Numbered from the stretch's first letter, positions 9,004 to 18,542 are shown. The stretch: 64,000 nucleotides of DNA from Bacilli bacterium (GCA_022652945.1 JALCRV010000011.1:17934-81933); one strand, 5' to 3'. Notes: a model not told the origin generated them from the letters alone. Program-made: numbers and translations.

Positions 9004-9927
9004 TTATAAATACGTTTGGTTGATAACCGTAAGCTGGATAGAAGAATTATCGATAGCGAAAGTCAGGTAATAATTCTTGAACTGATTAAAACCAGTCGTC
9101 GAATCTCCTTCGCCGACAACTTCAGGGATGGTGTAGTTCAATAATGCACCACCAGTGGTCTTAACCTGGAAGATTAAAGTGTACCGATGTCCGACAAAAT
9201 AGGTGAAATCTATGTCTTTTTTCTTTGTCGTTTCATCTTTCAACTCAATCTGCCAGAAATCTTGATATTCTTTGGCTGTATCGGTGATATTTGGATTCTT
9301 TAAGCCATACTGGAAATCCTTATCAGCAAGCTGGAAGATAATGGACTGGACATTGTCAACAGGGACTTTAGTCCAATCAAGCTTAACAGTTTCGTGATAG
9401 ACCGGGGCTTCGACTTCTCCGAAAGGAACGACTGTCAGTTTCTTAATGATCGTGCCTTCGCTGGAGACGTTATCGGATTTAAGATGAATCTTTATATAAA
9501 CAACTCCGGTCTTTAAGACATTCTTTAGCTGGATTCTCACATCAAGGTCGATCGCCAGCCCGGTTTTTCGACTGTTCTCGTAAGTGAAGCTTAAAGCCTC
9601 CTGAGGGATGATGCTTGTATCCGAGGACTCTAATTCTCTTAGGCTCACTTGGGTCGTATTTTGCCAGTCGTAGTTGATCTTGATATCAAAGTATGGATTA
9701 TATTCATAGCCAGTCTGATAAAGGCTTAATTGGTCAGGGCAGTTGATGGTTAGTCCACCATCGGAAAGCTGTTCGTTCCAAACCACTTCGGAACTGGAAG
9801 TGTTGGCTAGAGCAACGGAACTTGAATCCTTAGAAGAGGAAGTCGCTGTGGCTAGTGAAGAGGAAGAGTTATTGCAGCCCGCTAAGAGAAGAAGAGATAA
9901 AGCCATGACACCAAATATTTTTTTCAT
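9004..9927 (-). CDS. Hypothetical surface lipoprotein
   Basis: A 307-residue protein with a lipoprotein signal peptide (MKKIFGVMALSLLLLAGC, lipidated Cys18) and a Ser/Thr/Ala-rich linker to about residue 47. The remaining ~260 residues are beta-rich with no motif I recognise. An AAGGAG ribosome-binding site lies upstream on the minus strand. It sits between the VanZ-Ig protein and a small lipoprotein, a neighbourhood of exported proteins. No function can be assigned. A non-coding stretch on its 5' side holds its promoter. Confidence 0.7.
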   Translation of the reverse strand: MKKIFGVMALSLLLLAGCNNSSSSLATATSSSKDSSSVALANTSSSEVVWNEQLSDGGLTINCPDQLSLYQTGYEYNPYFDIKINYDWQNTTQVSLRELESSDTSIIPQEALSFTYENSRKTGLAIDLDVRIQLKNVLKTGVVYIKIHLKSDNVSSEGTIIKKLTVVPFGEVEAPVYHETVKLDWTKVPVDNVQSIIFQLADKDFQYGLKNPNITDTAKEYQDFWQIELKDETTKKKDIDFTYFVGHRYTLIFQVKTTGGALLNYTIPEVVGEGDSTTGFNQFKNYYLTFAIDNSSIQLTVINQTYL

Positions 9928-10346
9928 CTTAAGACTCCTTACGGTTAAAATTATACCACCAATAAAAGAACAACTTAATTTTTATTAATGCCAAAAAGTA
10001 AAAGTGACAGAAATGTAAAAAGCTAACAATGCTGCTTTAATAGTAAATATACGAATTTAATTGATACTTAGCTACGGTATCCATATGTTTCTATTAATTA
10101 GTCTTTACCTAGGGCCACTCATTTTGTTGTTTCGGGTTTAGCTTATTTAGATAAAGATCTAGGTTTGGAAAATTGGTTAATTAAATATGTCTAGTATAAG
10201 GATTGCTATCAGTAAATTGGCTTTTAAATAAAAAACGACATTTAGTTATGTGAATCTTTTTTTGATACAGTCCATTCCTATACTTGGTTTTAAAGTTAAA
10301 TAACCTTTTGGATATTAAACTTAAGAAAGGATTAAAGAATACTGAT
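9928..10346. other. AT-rich intergenic region between divergent lipoprotein genes
   Basis: About 420 nt holding the promoters of the two divergent lipoprotein genes. I see no RNA gene, no convincing small ORF and no strong hairpin. An 88-codon minus-strand ORF (10181-10447) overlaps the real plus-strand gene, lacks a ribosome-binding site and is not credible. Confidence 0.5.
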
Positions 10347-10835
10347 ATGAAAATGAAAAGGCTGATTTTGGTTCCTCTGATGGCCGTTTGCTTATTCGGG
10401 ATGACAAGTTGCGGAAAAACGGAAGTAGAAACCGTTTCGAAAATCATTTCTTATCTGAAGACGCAGTCTAACAATTCCTTGAAGGTAGATTCTATTACGA
10501 CAGTTACTTATGAAGTTGAATCCACTAATAAAGAGGAATTAATCAGGATGAAAGAAGAAAAGAAACTCTTCAGCAGTAAACTAACCGTATCCGCTGGTTG
10601 GTGGTTGGATGGGGGAGAATCGGGTTATATTATGTACTTCGTTGGTACCGATGCGACTGCCACGCATTTCAAAGATCCTGTTTCCCAATATAGAAAGACT
10701 GGCTCGGTCACGGGGAGCGGAGATGATGCTGAGTATGGTCATGCTGACGCTGGTGACTGCCAGCGTATGACTGATTTACTTGTTTCCTGCGATGAGGCCA
10801 TTAAGAAGGCTTGCGGGATTTCCCTTAGAGACTGA
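10347..10835 (+). CDS. Small hypothetical lipoprotein
   Basis: A 162-residue protein starting at MKMKRLILVPLMAVCLFGMTSC, a lipoprotein signal with Cys at residue 22. I prefer this start to the ATG at 10284, which would add a non-signal-like extension. The only purine-rich site (AGAAAGG, 10324-10330) is spaced rather far, so the start is less certain than the gene. The mature part has an alpha-beta pattern and a Gly-rich segment (GSVTGSGDDAEYGHAD) but no recognised domain. A clear terminator follows. Function unknown. Confidence 0.65.
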   Translation: MKMKRLILVPLMAVCLFGMTSCGKTEVETVSKIISYLKTQSNNSLKVDSITTVTYEVESTNKEELIRMKEEKKLFSSKLTVSAGWWLDGGESGYIMYFVGTDATATHFKDPVSQYRKTGSVTGSGDDAEYGHADAGDCQRMTDLLVSCDEAIKKACGISLRD

Positions 10836-10876
10836 TATCAATTAAAAAAAACAAGTTTTACTGTAAGTTTCCTTAT

Positions 10877-10909
10877 AGATCGCTAGGAAAAAATCCGGCG
10901 ATCTTTTTT
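10877..10909 (+). terminator. Rho-independent terminator
   Basis: AGATCGC (10877-10883) pairs with GCGATCT (10898-10904), followed by six T residues. It ends the small lipoprotein transcript. Confidence 0.85.
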
Positions 10910-11070
10910 AATCTTGATTTTAGTGCACTTGAAATTTACGTTGCTGATCAAGACATACTAATCGGGAAGTGAAGTTCTGATATCTAAATCAAGTCAGATA
11001 CTGCCATGCCTTCTCAGGTTGAGAGATCAAAATCATCCTTAGAATATTATTGTGCAGGAAGGAAATTCTA

Positions 11071-11100
11071 TGAACAAAACCTAAGTCGGTTTGCTATACT
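11071..11100 (+). promoter_or_regulatory. Promoter of the 11123 membrane-protein gene
   Basis: Extended -10 TGCTATACT ends at 11100; TGAACA (11071-11076) is a 4/6 match to a -35 with an 18-nt spacer. AGGAGAAG and the ATG follow within 25 nt. Confidence 0.5.
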
Positions 11101-11122
11101 AGAAAACGATAGGAGAAGAAAA

Positions 11123-11674
11123 ATGGAAAACGAAAAAAGCGCTGATCAAAAAGCCGTGGAAGAGCAAACTGATACTACCCAGAAGGAATGTTCTTTTTCT
11201 TATAAGAAACAGGATTCGTTGAAATGCTTTCCTAAATACTTCTTCTTAAGACACTATTTCCTGCTGATTATCGGTTTGGTCTTAGCGGTAATAGGTGGGC
11301 TTTGCTTTTTGCCCGGTTTTGCTTCAAAAGACCCTTCTTGGCAATCAGCGGTTTCCGTCTTTATTTTCTCCGCTGTTATTTTTATTCTTTATTTCGCACT
11401 CCTGATTCGCGATCGCTCAATGGTTAGACGTTCCTTGATCGGCACTCCTGATACCGCTTCGGTCGTGCTAAGCAGTAAAAACCATCTGACGATTCAAATC
11501 AATGGCAAGACAGCTTTTGAGAACGTGGTCGAAGGTGAAGAAGGGTATTCTTTAGTTAAAGATAAAGAATGGTACTTCATCACAATCCGTAAACTTTACT
11601 ATATGCCTATCCCGCGTAACGAAATAACTAAAGCAGTTCTTCTCGCTTCCGGAATCAGCGGCAAAAAGCTTTAA
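11123..11674 (+). CDS. Hypothetical two-helix membrane protein
   Basis: A 183-residue protein. I use the ATG at 11123, which has AGGAGAAG at 11111-11118 and lies behind a good -10 box; the longer ORF from 11006 would include that promoter. The N-terminus is acidic and charged, followed by two adjacent transmembrane helices (about residues 50-71 and 78-98, the first ending in GGLCFLPGF), and a C-terminal soluble domain of about 80 residues with a beta-rich, PH-like look. Topology suggests both termini are cytoplasmic. No family recognised and no operon partner. A similar layout (two helices and then a beta-rich tail) is seen in the protein at 57319. Confidence 0.65.
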   Translation: MENEKSADQKAVEEQTDTTQKECSFSYKKQDSLKCFPKYFFLRHYFLLIIGLVLAVIGGLCFLPGFASKDPSWQSAVSVFIFSAVIFILYFALLIRDRSMVRRSLIGTPDTASVVLSSKNHLTIQINGKTAFENVVEGEEGYSLVKDKEWYFITIRKLYYMPIPRNEITKAVLLASGISGKKL

Positions 11675-11784
11675 TCAATTTAGTGGAAAAGACTTTCAAG
11701 AAGGAAGACTTTTTCTTTGTGCTTTAATAGACCTAAAGAAAGCCAATCATTATTCAAAGACATCTGGAAAAAATGAGAAAAAAG

Positions 11785-11815
11785 TTGATGGGTTCTTTTG
11801 CTTTTGCCTTACAAT
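11785..11815 (+). promoter_or_regulatory. Promoter of the flavin-reductase-like gene
   Basis: TTGATG (11785-11790) and TACAAT (11810-11815) are spaced 19 nt, slightly long. GGAGG and the ATG at 11837 follow. Confidence 0.45.
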
Positions 11816-11836
11816 AGAAGGCGGAGGTTTTTATAT

Positions 11837-12766
11837 ATGGCTTCATCCTTTGAGGATTTAAGAATCGTCGATAATTTTTACCAGACATCGGCTTTTTATC
11901 CGATGCCGACGATTTTAATCGGAACCGTCAATGACGACGGAACGACAAATTTGGGCGCTTACTCTCTCTGCTTTCCTTACTACATCGCTGGGAAGGAGTA
12001 TTATGCGATGGTCTTAGAATGTCGTAATTCTTCTCATACTGCTCAAAATCTTTTGAGAAATGGCCATTGCTCACTTAATTTTCTTGAAGATAAGAGAAAA
12101 GATTTTGCGGAGACTGTTAAACTTGGCTTCCCAGGGGAAGAAAGCAAGGACAAGATGAAACGTTGTCCCTTCGTTTTAGAAAAAGGTCAAGCGGAAGGAG
12201 AAGATAGGCCCTTAGTTATTCAGAAGGCTTACCAAGTCTTCGAATGCACTTGGGACGATCAGTTAGAGAAGGCATATGAAGATAAGGCCAAAAGAGGACA
12301 ACTGGAAGGTGTGGAAGGTCCTTACCATGATTTTAATGGCATCACCAGTAAGTTTGGTTGTCACTTTATCTTGAAAATCGATAAAATCCTGATGAAGAAG
12401 AAATTTAAGGACACGATCATCAATGGGGTTAAAGCCCGTGGATTCCCGAAAGTCCCTGTGGATTACGGGTATCGTGATTCCTTGTATTTCTGGTACGAGC
12501 CTTTTAGAAGACCGATTAAAAATCCTATTCCTGCAGGAAAGGAAGCGGATATTCAATCAGTTATGTACGCCGCTAACCGCATGGATGACAAGATTAAGTT
12601 CTCTAAAGATGCTTGCCAGATGTTGGTTAGAGTCCCACGTATTTTCTTAAAAGCAGCTTTACAAGGTTGTGTCGATTGGGCTAAAGAAAACCATGTGACT
12701 TTAATCACACCCGTAGAAATGAAAATTATTAATGACAAACGTGCGCAAGAGAAAAAGGAACGCTAG
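11837..12766 (+). CDS. Flavin reductase-like / FMN-binding split-barrel protein
   Basis: A 309-residue cytoplasmic protein. The N-terminal ~170 residues carry the flavin-reductase-like split-barrel pattern (PMPTILIGTVNDDGTTNLGAYS, then a segment ending ECRNSSHTAQNL), where FMN binds and contacts NAD(P)H or a partner. The C-terminal ~120 residues are less typical. The start at 11837 has GGAGG at 11823-11827; the ORF extension to 11798 overlaps the promoter. It is a single-gene unit closed by a hairpin that can terminate in both directions. The natural substrate is unknown; members include flavoredoxins and flavin:NAD(P)H oxidoreductases. Confidence 0.8.
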   Translation: MASSFEDLRIVDNFYQTSAFYPMPTILIGTVNDDGTTNLGAYSLCFPYYIAGKEYYAMVLECRNSSHTAQNLLRNGHCSLNFLEDKRKDFAETVKLGFPGEESKDKMKRCPFVLEKGQAEGEDRPLVIQKAYQVFECTWDDQLEKAYEDKAKRGQLEGVEGPYHDFNGITSKFGCHFILKIDKILMKKKFKDTIINGVKARGFPKVPVDYGYRDSLYFWYEPFRRPIKNPIPAGKEADIQSVMYAANRMDDKIKFSKDACQMLVRVPRIFLKAALQGCVDWAKENHVTLITPVEMKIINDKRAQEKKER

Positions 12767-12778
12767 ACGTTCCTTTTT
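12752..12778. terminator. Bidirectional terminator
   Basis: AAAAAGGAACG (12752-12762) pairs with CGTTCCTTTTT (12768-12778) around CTAGA, overlapping the stop codon of the plus-strand gene. The A- and T-flanks allow it to serve the convergent minus-strand gene ending at 12829 as well. Confidence 0.85.
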
Positions 12779-12828
12779 CATTGAGCTTCTGTCAGCGATT
12801 TTGCTTTGGTTTATCTAATTTCCGGGTT

Positions 12829-15228
12829 TTACTCATAGCAGGAAATAGTCAGCTTCCCGTAATTGGAAGTATAAGTCTTTTCGCCATAAATCCAAGAGAT
12901 TTGATAATAGCAATCGACATTCCGTCCATTAGGCATGACTTTTCCGTTCCATTGACTAACATCGTTAGCGACGGGGACTAAATAATCAAAACCGGTAAGC
13001 TCCACATAAGTTTCCTCGACTTTGGAAAAATAATGGAAAGTCTGATTTAGATAATTCTTCCACTGGTGGAAAGAAACCGGCAGGGGAGCAAAAGCCAGAG
13101 GGAGCTCATAAACTCCGAAAGTCTGAATGCTTAAAGGGCCGGCGTTCAAACTAGCAAAATGGCCATCGTAGCCGTTCTCCAAAGAAGTTTTAACTTGATT
13201 AACTTGGACTGTGAGGAAGATAGCTTCATAAGTCGATTCGACATTTGAGTAACCGACAAAGTAACCATAGGCCTGATAGGAAGCGTAAGAATCAGTAAAA
13301 ACTCCTTCCAGAGGATCGGTCTTTTCAACATCGGGGTAGAAGAAACCGACAGGACTCCATTCATTTTTTTGCATCATCAGGTAAGACTTGTCATAACAGA
13401 GGCATTCGTCGAATTTAACTAACGGTGCTTGGTTAGGATTTAAAGAAGCTAAATTGGTAAACTTCTCAATGGAGGTCGACTGGCTTAAATCAACATCTTC
13501 CACCGTCGGGATGTTCTCACTTAATTTTGTTAAAGAGGAAAGGACGAAGACGTTAAGATCAGTTTTTTGAGCAGAACCTTTTCCCAAGGTGCCGAGGAAA
13601 CGGTAATACTCTCCGGCTTTGACTTGACTGGTGTGGCTTCCGTAATCGTCGAAGACAACAAGCTTATTTGTCCCATCCGTGATAATTAGATAAGGGGAGC
13701 AATTGACCACTACAACCCCTTTAAGGGCGGCCTTTGTACCGATTTCCAGCTCGCTAAACCCTTTAAGATCTGTAGTGACTATTGAAGAAAATTTAGTAAA
13801 ATCTGCAGAGCAGTAGATAAAGTTAGCTGCCGAGGCATTTCCGCCGATAAAGTATCCGCTGATATTCGCCCCATCTTGAATATCTGCTTCCTGACGGTTA
13901 TAGACGATAACAGAATAAGTGACATCCTCATATTTAACGTTGATGTAGATGGAATTTGTCTCCCATCTAGTGACGTTAACACTGCTCAAGGTGACTTTAA
14001 CGGAAGGAAGTTTCTTAGTAGAGTCCGATTGATAAACACTGAAATATTCATTTAGTTTTGCTTTGTCATTTAATGCGAGTGAGGTTTGATCAATCGTCGG
14101 ACGTTTTAACTCAAAATTCACATAATCCATCCTGATTGCTTGAAGTGAGCCATCTTTTTGGACGGCGGCAGCTACCTCAAGATAATCACCGACCGCATAA
14201 GTCCCATGGACTTCCTTGAAGAAATCGGAGACTAGAACCCTTTCTTCGCCATCATCGAGGAGGTAGTTACTGAAATAACTGCCTAAAACGACGCCCTTAA
14301 AAGAGACGAGTTTTCCAGCTTGCTCATTCCTTACTTCTTTTAAGGTTTTTGCTGCGAATGGAGTAACTGATTTCTCATAATCAGAAATAATAGTATTTAA
14401 GGTTCCGTAGTCGGAACTGATAACATAAAAACTCAATGAATAAAGATCTTCGTTCGTGTAATTGGCTTTTTCCTCCGTTTCGAAATTGCCGGAGAATTCC
14501 TTTTGATCATAACCAGGGAGATAGAAAGAACCGTTCATGTATTCTGAATAATATCTGACGATTACATCATCAACTTTATAGGTCAACGAAGCGGGGGCTG
14601 TATTTCTTCCTTTTAGACCCATATCGCCTGAATTGCTTTCGTTAGCGAGTTTAAATAACTCTTCATACGAAATAGAAACGGCGGGTTTTAAACTTGGCTT
14701 AGTTTCCTGGGGAAGTTTAGTAAACGTAAAACCTTCAGCAATGACCACGGAAGTGGAAGTCCCATCCCCGTTTTGGGTTGTACCTTTGATATTCAAATAA
14801 TCACCGATAGAAATTGAGGATAAGGTATTATTTTCCTTTTTGATCCTGCCTTTTGCTGGCAATGAAGTATTTTCTTTCAGACAGAAAATGACATTATTTC
14901 CGTCATCGATTAAAAAGCCCTGATGAGTAATGGCTGTAACGACTCCGTTAAACTCCACCTTCTTATCTACGCCCGAAGTGTAAATCTCATCTACCGTTAT
15001 CCCGGTGGTAAGACTAGAAGAAACCGAACTGGTTGTACTTGCTTGTGATGAGACACTGTTTGATACATTATTAGAAGAAGAGCCATTAAGGGAATTTGCC
15101 AAGCTTACAGCGCTGCTTTGATTTGATGAGACTAGGGAATTAGCCGAGGAAGTATTGCCTTGGCAACCGGTTAAAGAAACCAAAGCGGTTAAAAGAAAGG
15201 AGGCGAGGATTAAATTCTTTTTGCTCAT
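12829..15228 (-). CDS. Large lipoprotein with repeated OB-fold-like domains
   Basis: A 799-residue exported lipoprotein: signal peptide with LTGC lipobox (Cys22), then a ~50-residue Ser/Asn/Val low-complexity linker to about residue 73. At least three modules share the pattern of extracellular OB-fold domains (KKVEFNGVV...GFLIDDG...IGDYLNIKGT around 87-150; KLVSFKGVV...YLLDDGEE...VGDYLEV around 306-352; ALKGVVVV...LIITDGTN...GEYYRFLG further on). Such domains occur in surface proteins and exported nucleases, but I see no nuclease domain here. GGAG precedes the start. Function is unknown; ligand binding at the cell surface is inference. Confidence 0.75.
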   Translation of the reverse strand: MSKKNLILASFLLTALVSLTGCQGNTSSANSLVSSNQSSAVSLANSLNGSSSNNVSNSVSSQASTTSSVSSSLTTGITVDEIYTSGVDKKVEFNGVVTAITHQGFLIDDGNNVIFCLKENTSLPAKGRIKKENNTLSSISIGDYLNIKGTTQNGDGTSTSVVIAEGFTFTKLPQETKPSLKPAVSISYEELFKLANESNSGDMGLKGRNTAPASLTYKVDDVIVRYYSEYMNGSFYLPGYDQKEFSGNFETEEKANYTNEDLYSLSFYVISSDYGTLNTIISDYEKSVTPFAAKTLKEVRNEQAGKLVSFKGVVLGSYFSNYLLDDGEERVLVSDFFKEVHGTYAVGDYLEVAAAVQKDGSLQAIRMDYVNFELKRPTIDQTSLALNDKAKLNEYFSVYQSDSTKKLPSVKVTLSSVNVTRWETNSIYINVKYEDVTYSVIVYNRQEADIQDGANISGYFIGGNASAANFIYCSADFTKFSSIVTTDLKGFSELEIGTKAALKGVVVVNCSPYLIITDGTNKLVVFDDYGSHTSQVKAGEYYRFLGTLGKGSAQKTDLNVFVLSSLTKLSENIPTVEDVDLSQSTSIEKFTNLASLNPNQAPLVKFDECLCYDKSYLMMQKNEWSPVGFFYPDVEKTDPLEGVFTDSYASYQAYGYFVGYSNVESTYEAIFLTVQVNQVKTSLENGYDGHFASLNAGPLSIQTFGVYELPLAFAPLPVSFHQWKNYLNQTFHYFSKVEETYVELTGFDYLVPVANDVSQWNGKVMPNGRNVDCYYQISWIYGEKTYTSNYGKLTISCYE

Positions 15229-15965
15229 AAGTTGGTTTTCTCCTGCAGTGATAAATTAATAAATAACGTATCTAATAATATTTTACCGTGCCAAAGAATT
15301 TAAAATTAAAAAAGCGCGATTTAAAGGAATATTTACCCTTTAAGGCAAAAAAGGCAAAAAAATAACACCCGAAAGGATGAAAACAAGTCTAACCTTTAGT
15401 TCTCACCGTTTTTTTAATGGGCGCTTGGGAAGCCCTAAATGGAAATATCCAGCGTTACTTAAGCGTCTTCCCTTGAAAAGGTCGTTACATTGCTGCTTAC
15501 CAACTGGATGTGGATTATTTTGCTTCTTTGATTTCCTCTTCTTCCTCTTCCTCTTCGGCCTCCTCTTAATTCTTCTTATTGTTAAAAAGGCGCTTTTTGT
15601 CTGATCTTAGTGTGATCTATTAAAAGGTTGACTTTTATGGATATTTTCAAGACTCATGGTAAGATTATCTATAGCCTAACTGATTTTAGAAAAGAGTATG
15701 TATTTTGACATTATGAAAGACGGTATTTTTTGTCCTTACTAGTCAAGACCAACTATCAGATAATAAGTGAAATCGGTTATGCTGATACTGCTAAGGTTTA
15801 AGGTCACGAGTCGAAGTCGTTATGGAGGCCACTCTTAGTTCTGATTCATCTACTTACGCCTGCAAGAAGATCTTCGTCTTAATCATTCAGGCTATTTTTA
15901 AGCCCCTAGGTTAATCAGAAAATAAGCATGTTTATGTTTATTAAAATAAGGAAGGGAGTCAAGAT
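15229..15965. other. Long AT-rich intergenic region without a supported gene
   Basis: About 740 nt. It contains the promoter side of the minus-strand lipoprotein and of the glucokinase. A 75-codon ORF (15377-15604) has a weak GAAAGG site but encodes a Phe/Leu-rich low-complexity run and looks accidental. Short frames near 15638-15830 break every 10-25 codons; they may be remnants of a decayed gene, but I cannot recognise one. No hairpin terminator or RNA structure stands out. Confidence 0.4.
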
Positions 15966-16913
15966 ATGGAAGCTATTGGAATTGATATCGGCGGAACTTC
16001 CTTTAAGATTGGCTTAGTTGATGGAAAGGGAAAACTTCTGGACTCTTTTTCTTATCCGGTCGATCATCTTAAGAACCAGGAAGACCAGATTAACGAACTC
16101 GGGGAGAAAATTAACGATTTTCTTCAGAAAAAGGAAATCGGGAAATCCGAAATTATCGGGATTGGCATCGGCTGCCCGGGCTCGATTGATTCCTCGACGG
16201 GCTTTTGTGATTACTCGAATAATTTAAAATGGTCGCATCTTAATGTCTGCGGGATTTTGGCAAGGATTACAAGTATCAAATGCCGAATCTCTAACGATGC
16301 GAATGTCGCCTGCCTCGGGGAAGTGAAGTTTGGTGTAGCAAGAAAATATAAAAATGTCGTGATGCTGACCCTCGGGACCGGGATTGGGTCCGGGATTGTC
16401 ATCGATGGCAAACTTTATGAAGGAAACCAAGGCAAGGGAGCAGAATGTGGGCACGAAGTTATCAAGATGAACGGAAGAAAGTGCACCTGCGGACGAAGAG
16501 GCTGCTTTGAAGCCTATGCTTCCGCGACCGCTTTAATTAAAGACACGAAAGCTAAGATGCGTAAGCATAAGGATTCCTTAATGTGGGATTACGTCAAACA
16601 GGATATTGAATCAGTCGGTGGCAAAACCGCTTTTGAATGTGCAAAAAAAGGCGATAAGGCTGCCATTGAAGTCCGAGATAGATATTGCTTCTATTTAGCG
16701 GAAGGTATTTTAAATATCTGCAGCATATTCCGCCCGGAATGTATCATTTTGGGAGGTGGAGTCTCGAATCAAAAAGAGTATCTGCTAAATAACCTGGTGC
16801 CTTTATTGGAAAAGGCTAACTATGGATTTGGCTTAGGGCCTAAAGTCGAAATACTTATCGCTGAACTTGGGAATCAGGCAGGGATGATTGGAGCGGCCTC
16901 GTTGTTGTTTTAA
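15966..16913 (+). CDS. glk: ROK-family glucokinase
   Basis: A 315-residue cytoplasmic sugar kinase converting glucose to glucose-6-phosphate with ATP. The N-terminal phosphate loop (GIDIGGTSFKIGLVD) and the ROK zinc-site signature are intact: GHEV, then CTCGRRGCFEAYAS. A second phosphate motif (GTGIGSGIVIDGK) and the adenosine motif (ILGGGVSNQ) follow. Length is normal. GGAAGGGAG precedes the start. As a single gene among glycoside importers and intracellular glycosidases it would phosphorylate the glucose they release. ROK kinases for other hexoses look alike, so glucose is likely rather than proven. Confidence 0.88.
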   Translation: MEAIGIDIGGTSFKIGLVDGKGKLLDSFSYPVDHLKNQEDQINELGEKINDFLQKKEIGKSEIIGIGIGCPGSIDSSTGFCDYSNNLKWSHLNVCGILARITSIKCRISNDANVACLGEVKFGVARKYKNVVMLTLGTGIGSGIVIDGKLYEGNQGKGAECGHEVIKMNGRKCTCGRRGCFEAYASATALIKDTKAKMRKHKDSLMWDYVKQDIESVGGKTAFECAKKGDKAAIEVRDRYCFYLAEGILNICSIFRPECIILGGGVSNQKEYLLNNLVPLLEKANYGFGLGPKVEILIAELGNQAGMIGAASLLF

Positions 16914-17071
16914 TCTTAATGCTCTCTTAAACTGTTTGCGAATATTGACTGAAGATTTGCAGGAACTTTTGGTTGATTTATTCTTTTCAACAGATGGTAA
17001 AGAGTGTCTTAAACCTACTAGACGGAAAATCCATTAATCGGGTATCTTAAAAGACGAAAGAGTGGATTTTT

Positions 17072-18010
17072 ATGAAAAAAGCTTTGCTGGCTCTGATTAT
17101 CGGTCTGTCGGTCATCGCCTGTCCTATCCTCTATTTCCTCGTCGGGCCCGCTTTAGATCAAAAGGAACTGGGTATCCTTTATATTATTCTGATCATCGCT
17201 GGGGCTAGCGCCCTTTATTGCTTCGTAGCCGGAGAGTTAGCTCATAATAACTCCCAGATGGATAAACTCTGGAGTTTGCTTCCGGAGACTTATCTCTGGA
17301 TTATCGCTCTTAAAGGCGGAATGAGCCCCAGGCTTATTGTGATGGCCTCCTTAGCGACTCTTTGGGGCTTACGCTTAACCTTTAACTTTGCTCGTAAAGG
17401 TGCTTACCATTGGAAATTCTGGACCGGGAAGGAAGACTACCGTTGGCAAGTCCTCCGTTCCAGAAAGGAATTCCAACCTCATTGGAAATGGTTGGTCTTC
17501 AATCTGCTTTTTATCTCCATCTATCAGAACCTTCTGATCGTGATGATTACGCTTCCGGCCTTAGTCTCTATCGATTCGACTTTAGCCTTCGGTTGGATTG
17601 ATTATCTCGCTGCTGGTTTGATGTTCTTCTTTATCGTTTATGAAACTATTGCCGATGAACAGCAATGGGCCTTCCAAACCAAGAAATGGAATATGCTGAA
17701 GGAAGGGAAAAAGTTAGAAGAACTGCCGAGTCCTTATAATAAAGGCTTTAATACCACGGGCTTATGGGGAAGAAGCCGCCATCCTAATTATCTAGCTGAA
17801 CAAGCTATTTGGATCGCTTTCTATGTCTTCAGCATCGGGGCGGGGATCGGCATCTTTAACTGGAGCATCATCGGAGCACTTTTATTGGTCGTTCTCTTCC
17901 TCGGGTCTTCTTCTTTCGCGGAAGAAATCAGTTCCTCTAAGTATCCTGAATATGCCTCTTATAAGAAAAAAGTCTCGAAATTCTTCCCGTGGAAGAAGTA
18001 TCAGGACTGA
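17072..18010 (+). CDS. DUF1295 / steroid 5-alpha-reductase-like membrane protein
   Basis: A 312-residue polytopic membrane protein with about seven hydrophobic helices. The C-terminal region carries the family signature: GLWGRSRHPNYLAEQAIW (the RxxRHPNY core) followed by a Glu-Glu before the end (SSSFAEEISSSKYPEYASYK). Related enzymes reduce or methylate lipid-like substrates at the membrane, with NADPH binding in the C-terminal part; the actual substrate here is unknown. The start has a modest GAGTGGA ribosome-binding site. Monocistronic as far as I can see. Confidence 0.82.
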   Translation: MKKALLALIIGLSVIACPILYFLVGPALDQKELGILYIILIIAGASALYCFVAGELAHNNSQMDKLWSLLPETYLWIIALKGGMSPRLIVMASLATLWGLRLTFNFARKGAYHWKFWTGKEDYRWQVLRSRKEFQPHWKWLVFNLLFISIYQNLLIVMITLPALVSIDSTLAFGWIDYLAAGLMFFFIVYETIADEQQWAFQTKKWNMLKEGKKLEELPSPYNKGFNTTGLWGRSRHPNYLAEQAIWIAFYVFSIGAGIGIFNWSIIGALLLVVLFLGSSSFAEEISSSKYPEYASYKKKVSKFFPWKKYQD

Positions 18011-18135
18011 TTAGGTTAATCAAGTTTGATTAAATCCTTTCAAAAATTGATATACATCATCGATTATGAACGTGGTTAAGGACTTTGAAAACAATTAAGT
18101 TCTTAAATTGTGATTTAAATGTGCCTTTTAGGTTA

Positions 18136-18164
18136 TTGTCAATTCGCTTACATTGGCCTAAAAT
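18136..18164 (+). promoter_or_regulatory. Sigma-A-type promoter for the 18189 gene
   Basis: TTGTCA (18136-18141) and TAAAAT (18159-18164) with an ideal 17-nt spacer. AAGGGGG and the ATG at 18189 follow. Confidence 0.7.
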
Positions 18165-18188
18165 AAATTAAGAAAAGGGGGACATCTT

Positions 18189-18527
18189 ATGGAAAATGCC
18201 TCGAAAGTCATGTATAAGATTGCGAATGTGTTTAACTGGATTATTGCGGTCTTAGGTATCTTAGTTATCGTTTTGTCGATTCTTGGTGGGACAGGGGTTA
18301 TTCAGCAGACGGAGCAAAATAATGCTGGCTGGAATACTTTGTGGCTTGGTATTTATCTGCTCGTTTTTGCGATTGTCTTGATTGTCTTAACCAGGATGGC
18401 TTATAAGAAAAACTCCGGCCAAGGTTGGGATATCCTCTTCATCGTCTTCGGTTTCTTTGAAGGAAATATCTTCTATCTGCTCGGTGGAATCTTCGGTTTA
18501 GTTGCCGCTTCGGAAAGAAAACAATAA
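18189..18527 (+). CDS. Small hypothetical membrane protein
   Basis: A 112-residue protein with three predicted transmembrane helices (about residues 13-35, 48-68 and 80-104) and a short basic tail. AAGGGGG precedes the ATG and a good promoter and terminator bracket it, so it is a genuine single-gene unit. The final helix is Gly- and Phe-rich (FGFFEGNIFYLLGGIFG). Length and pattern resemble small DUF-type membrane proteins of Bacilli, but I do not recognise a named family. Confidence 0.7.
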   Translation: MENASKVMYKIANVFNWIIAVLGILVIVLSILGGTGVIQQTEQNNAGWNTLWLGIYLLVFAIVLIVLTRMAYKKNSGQGWDILFIVFGFFEGNIFYLLGGIFGLVAASERKQ

Positions 18528-18542
18528 CAATTTAAGAGCGCT

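Noticed and set aside
10181..10447. 88-codon minus-strand ORF
   Set aside because: Overlaps the signal-peptide region of the lipoprotein gene at 10347 and lacks start signals.
15377..15604. 75-codon plus-strand ORF
   Set aside because: Poor start signal and a Phe/Leu run produced by a CTT/TTC-rich tract; no resemblance to a protein.
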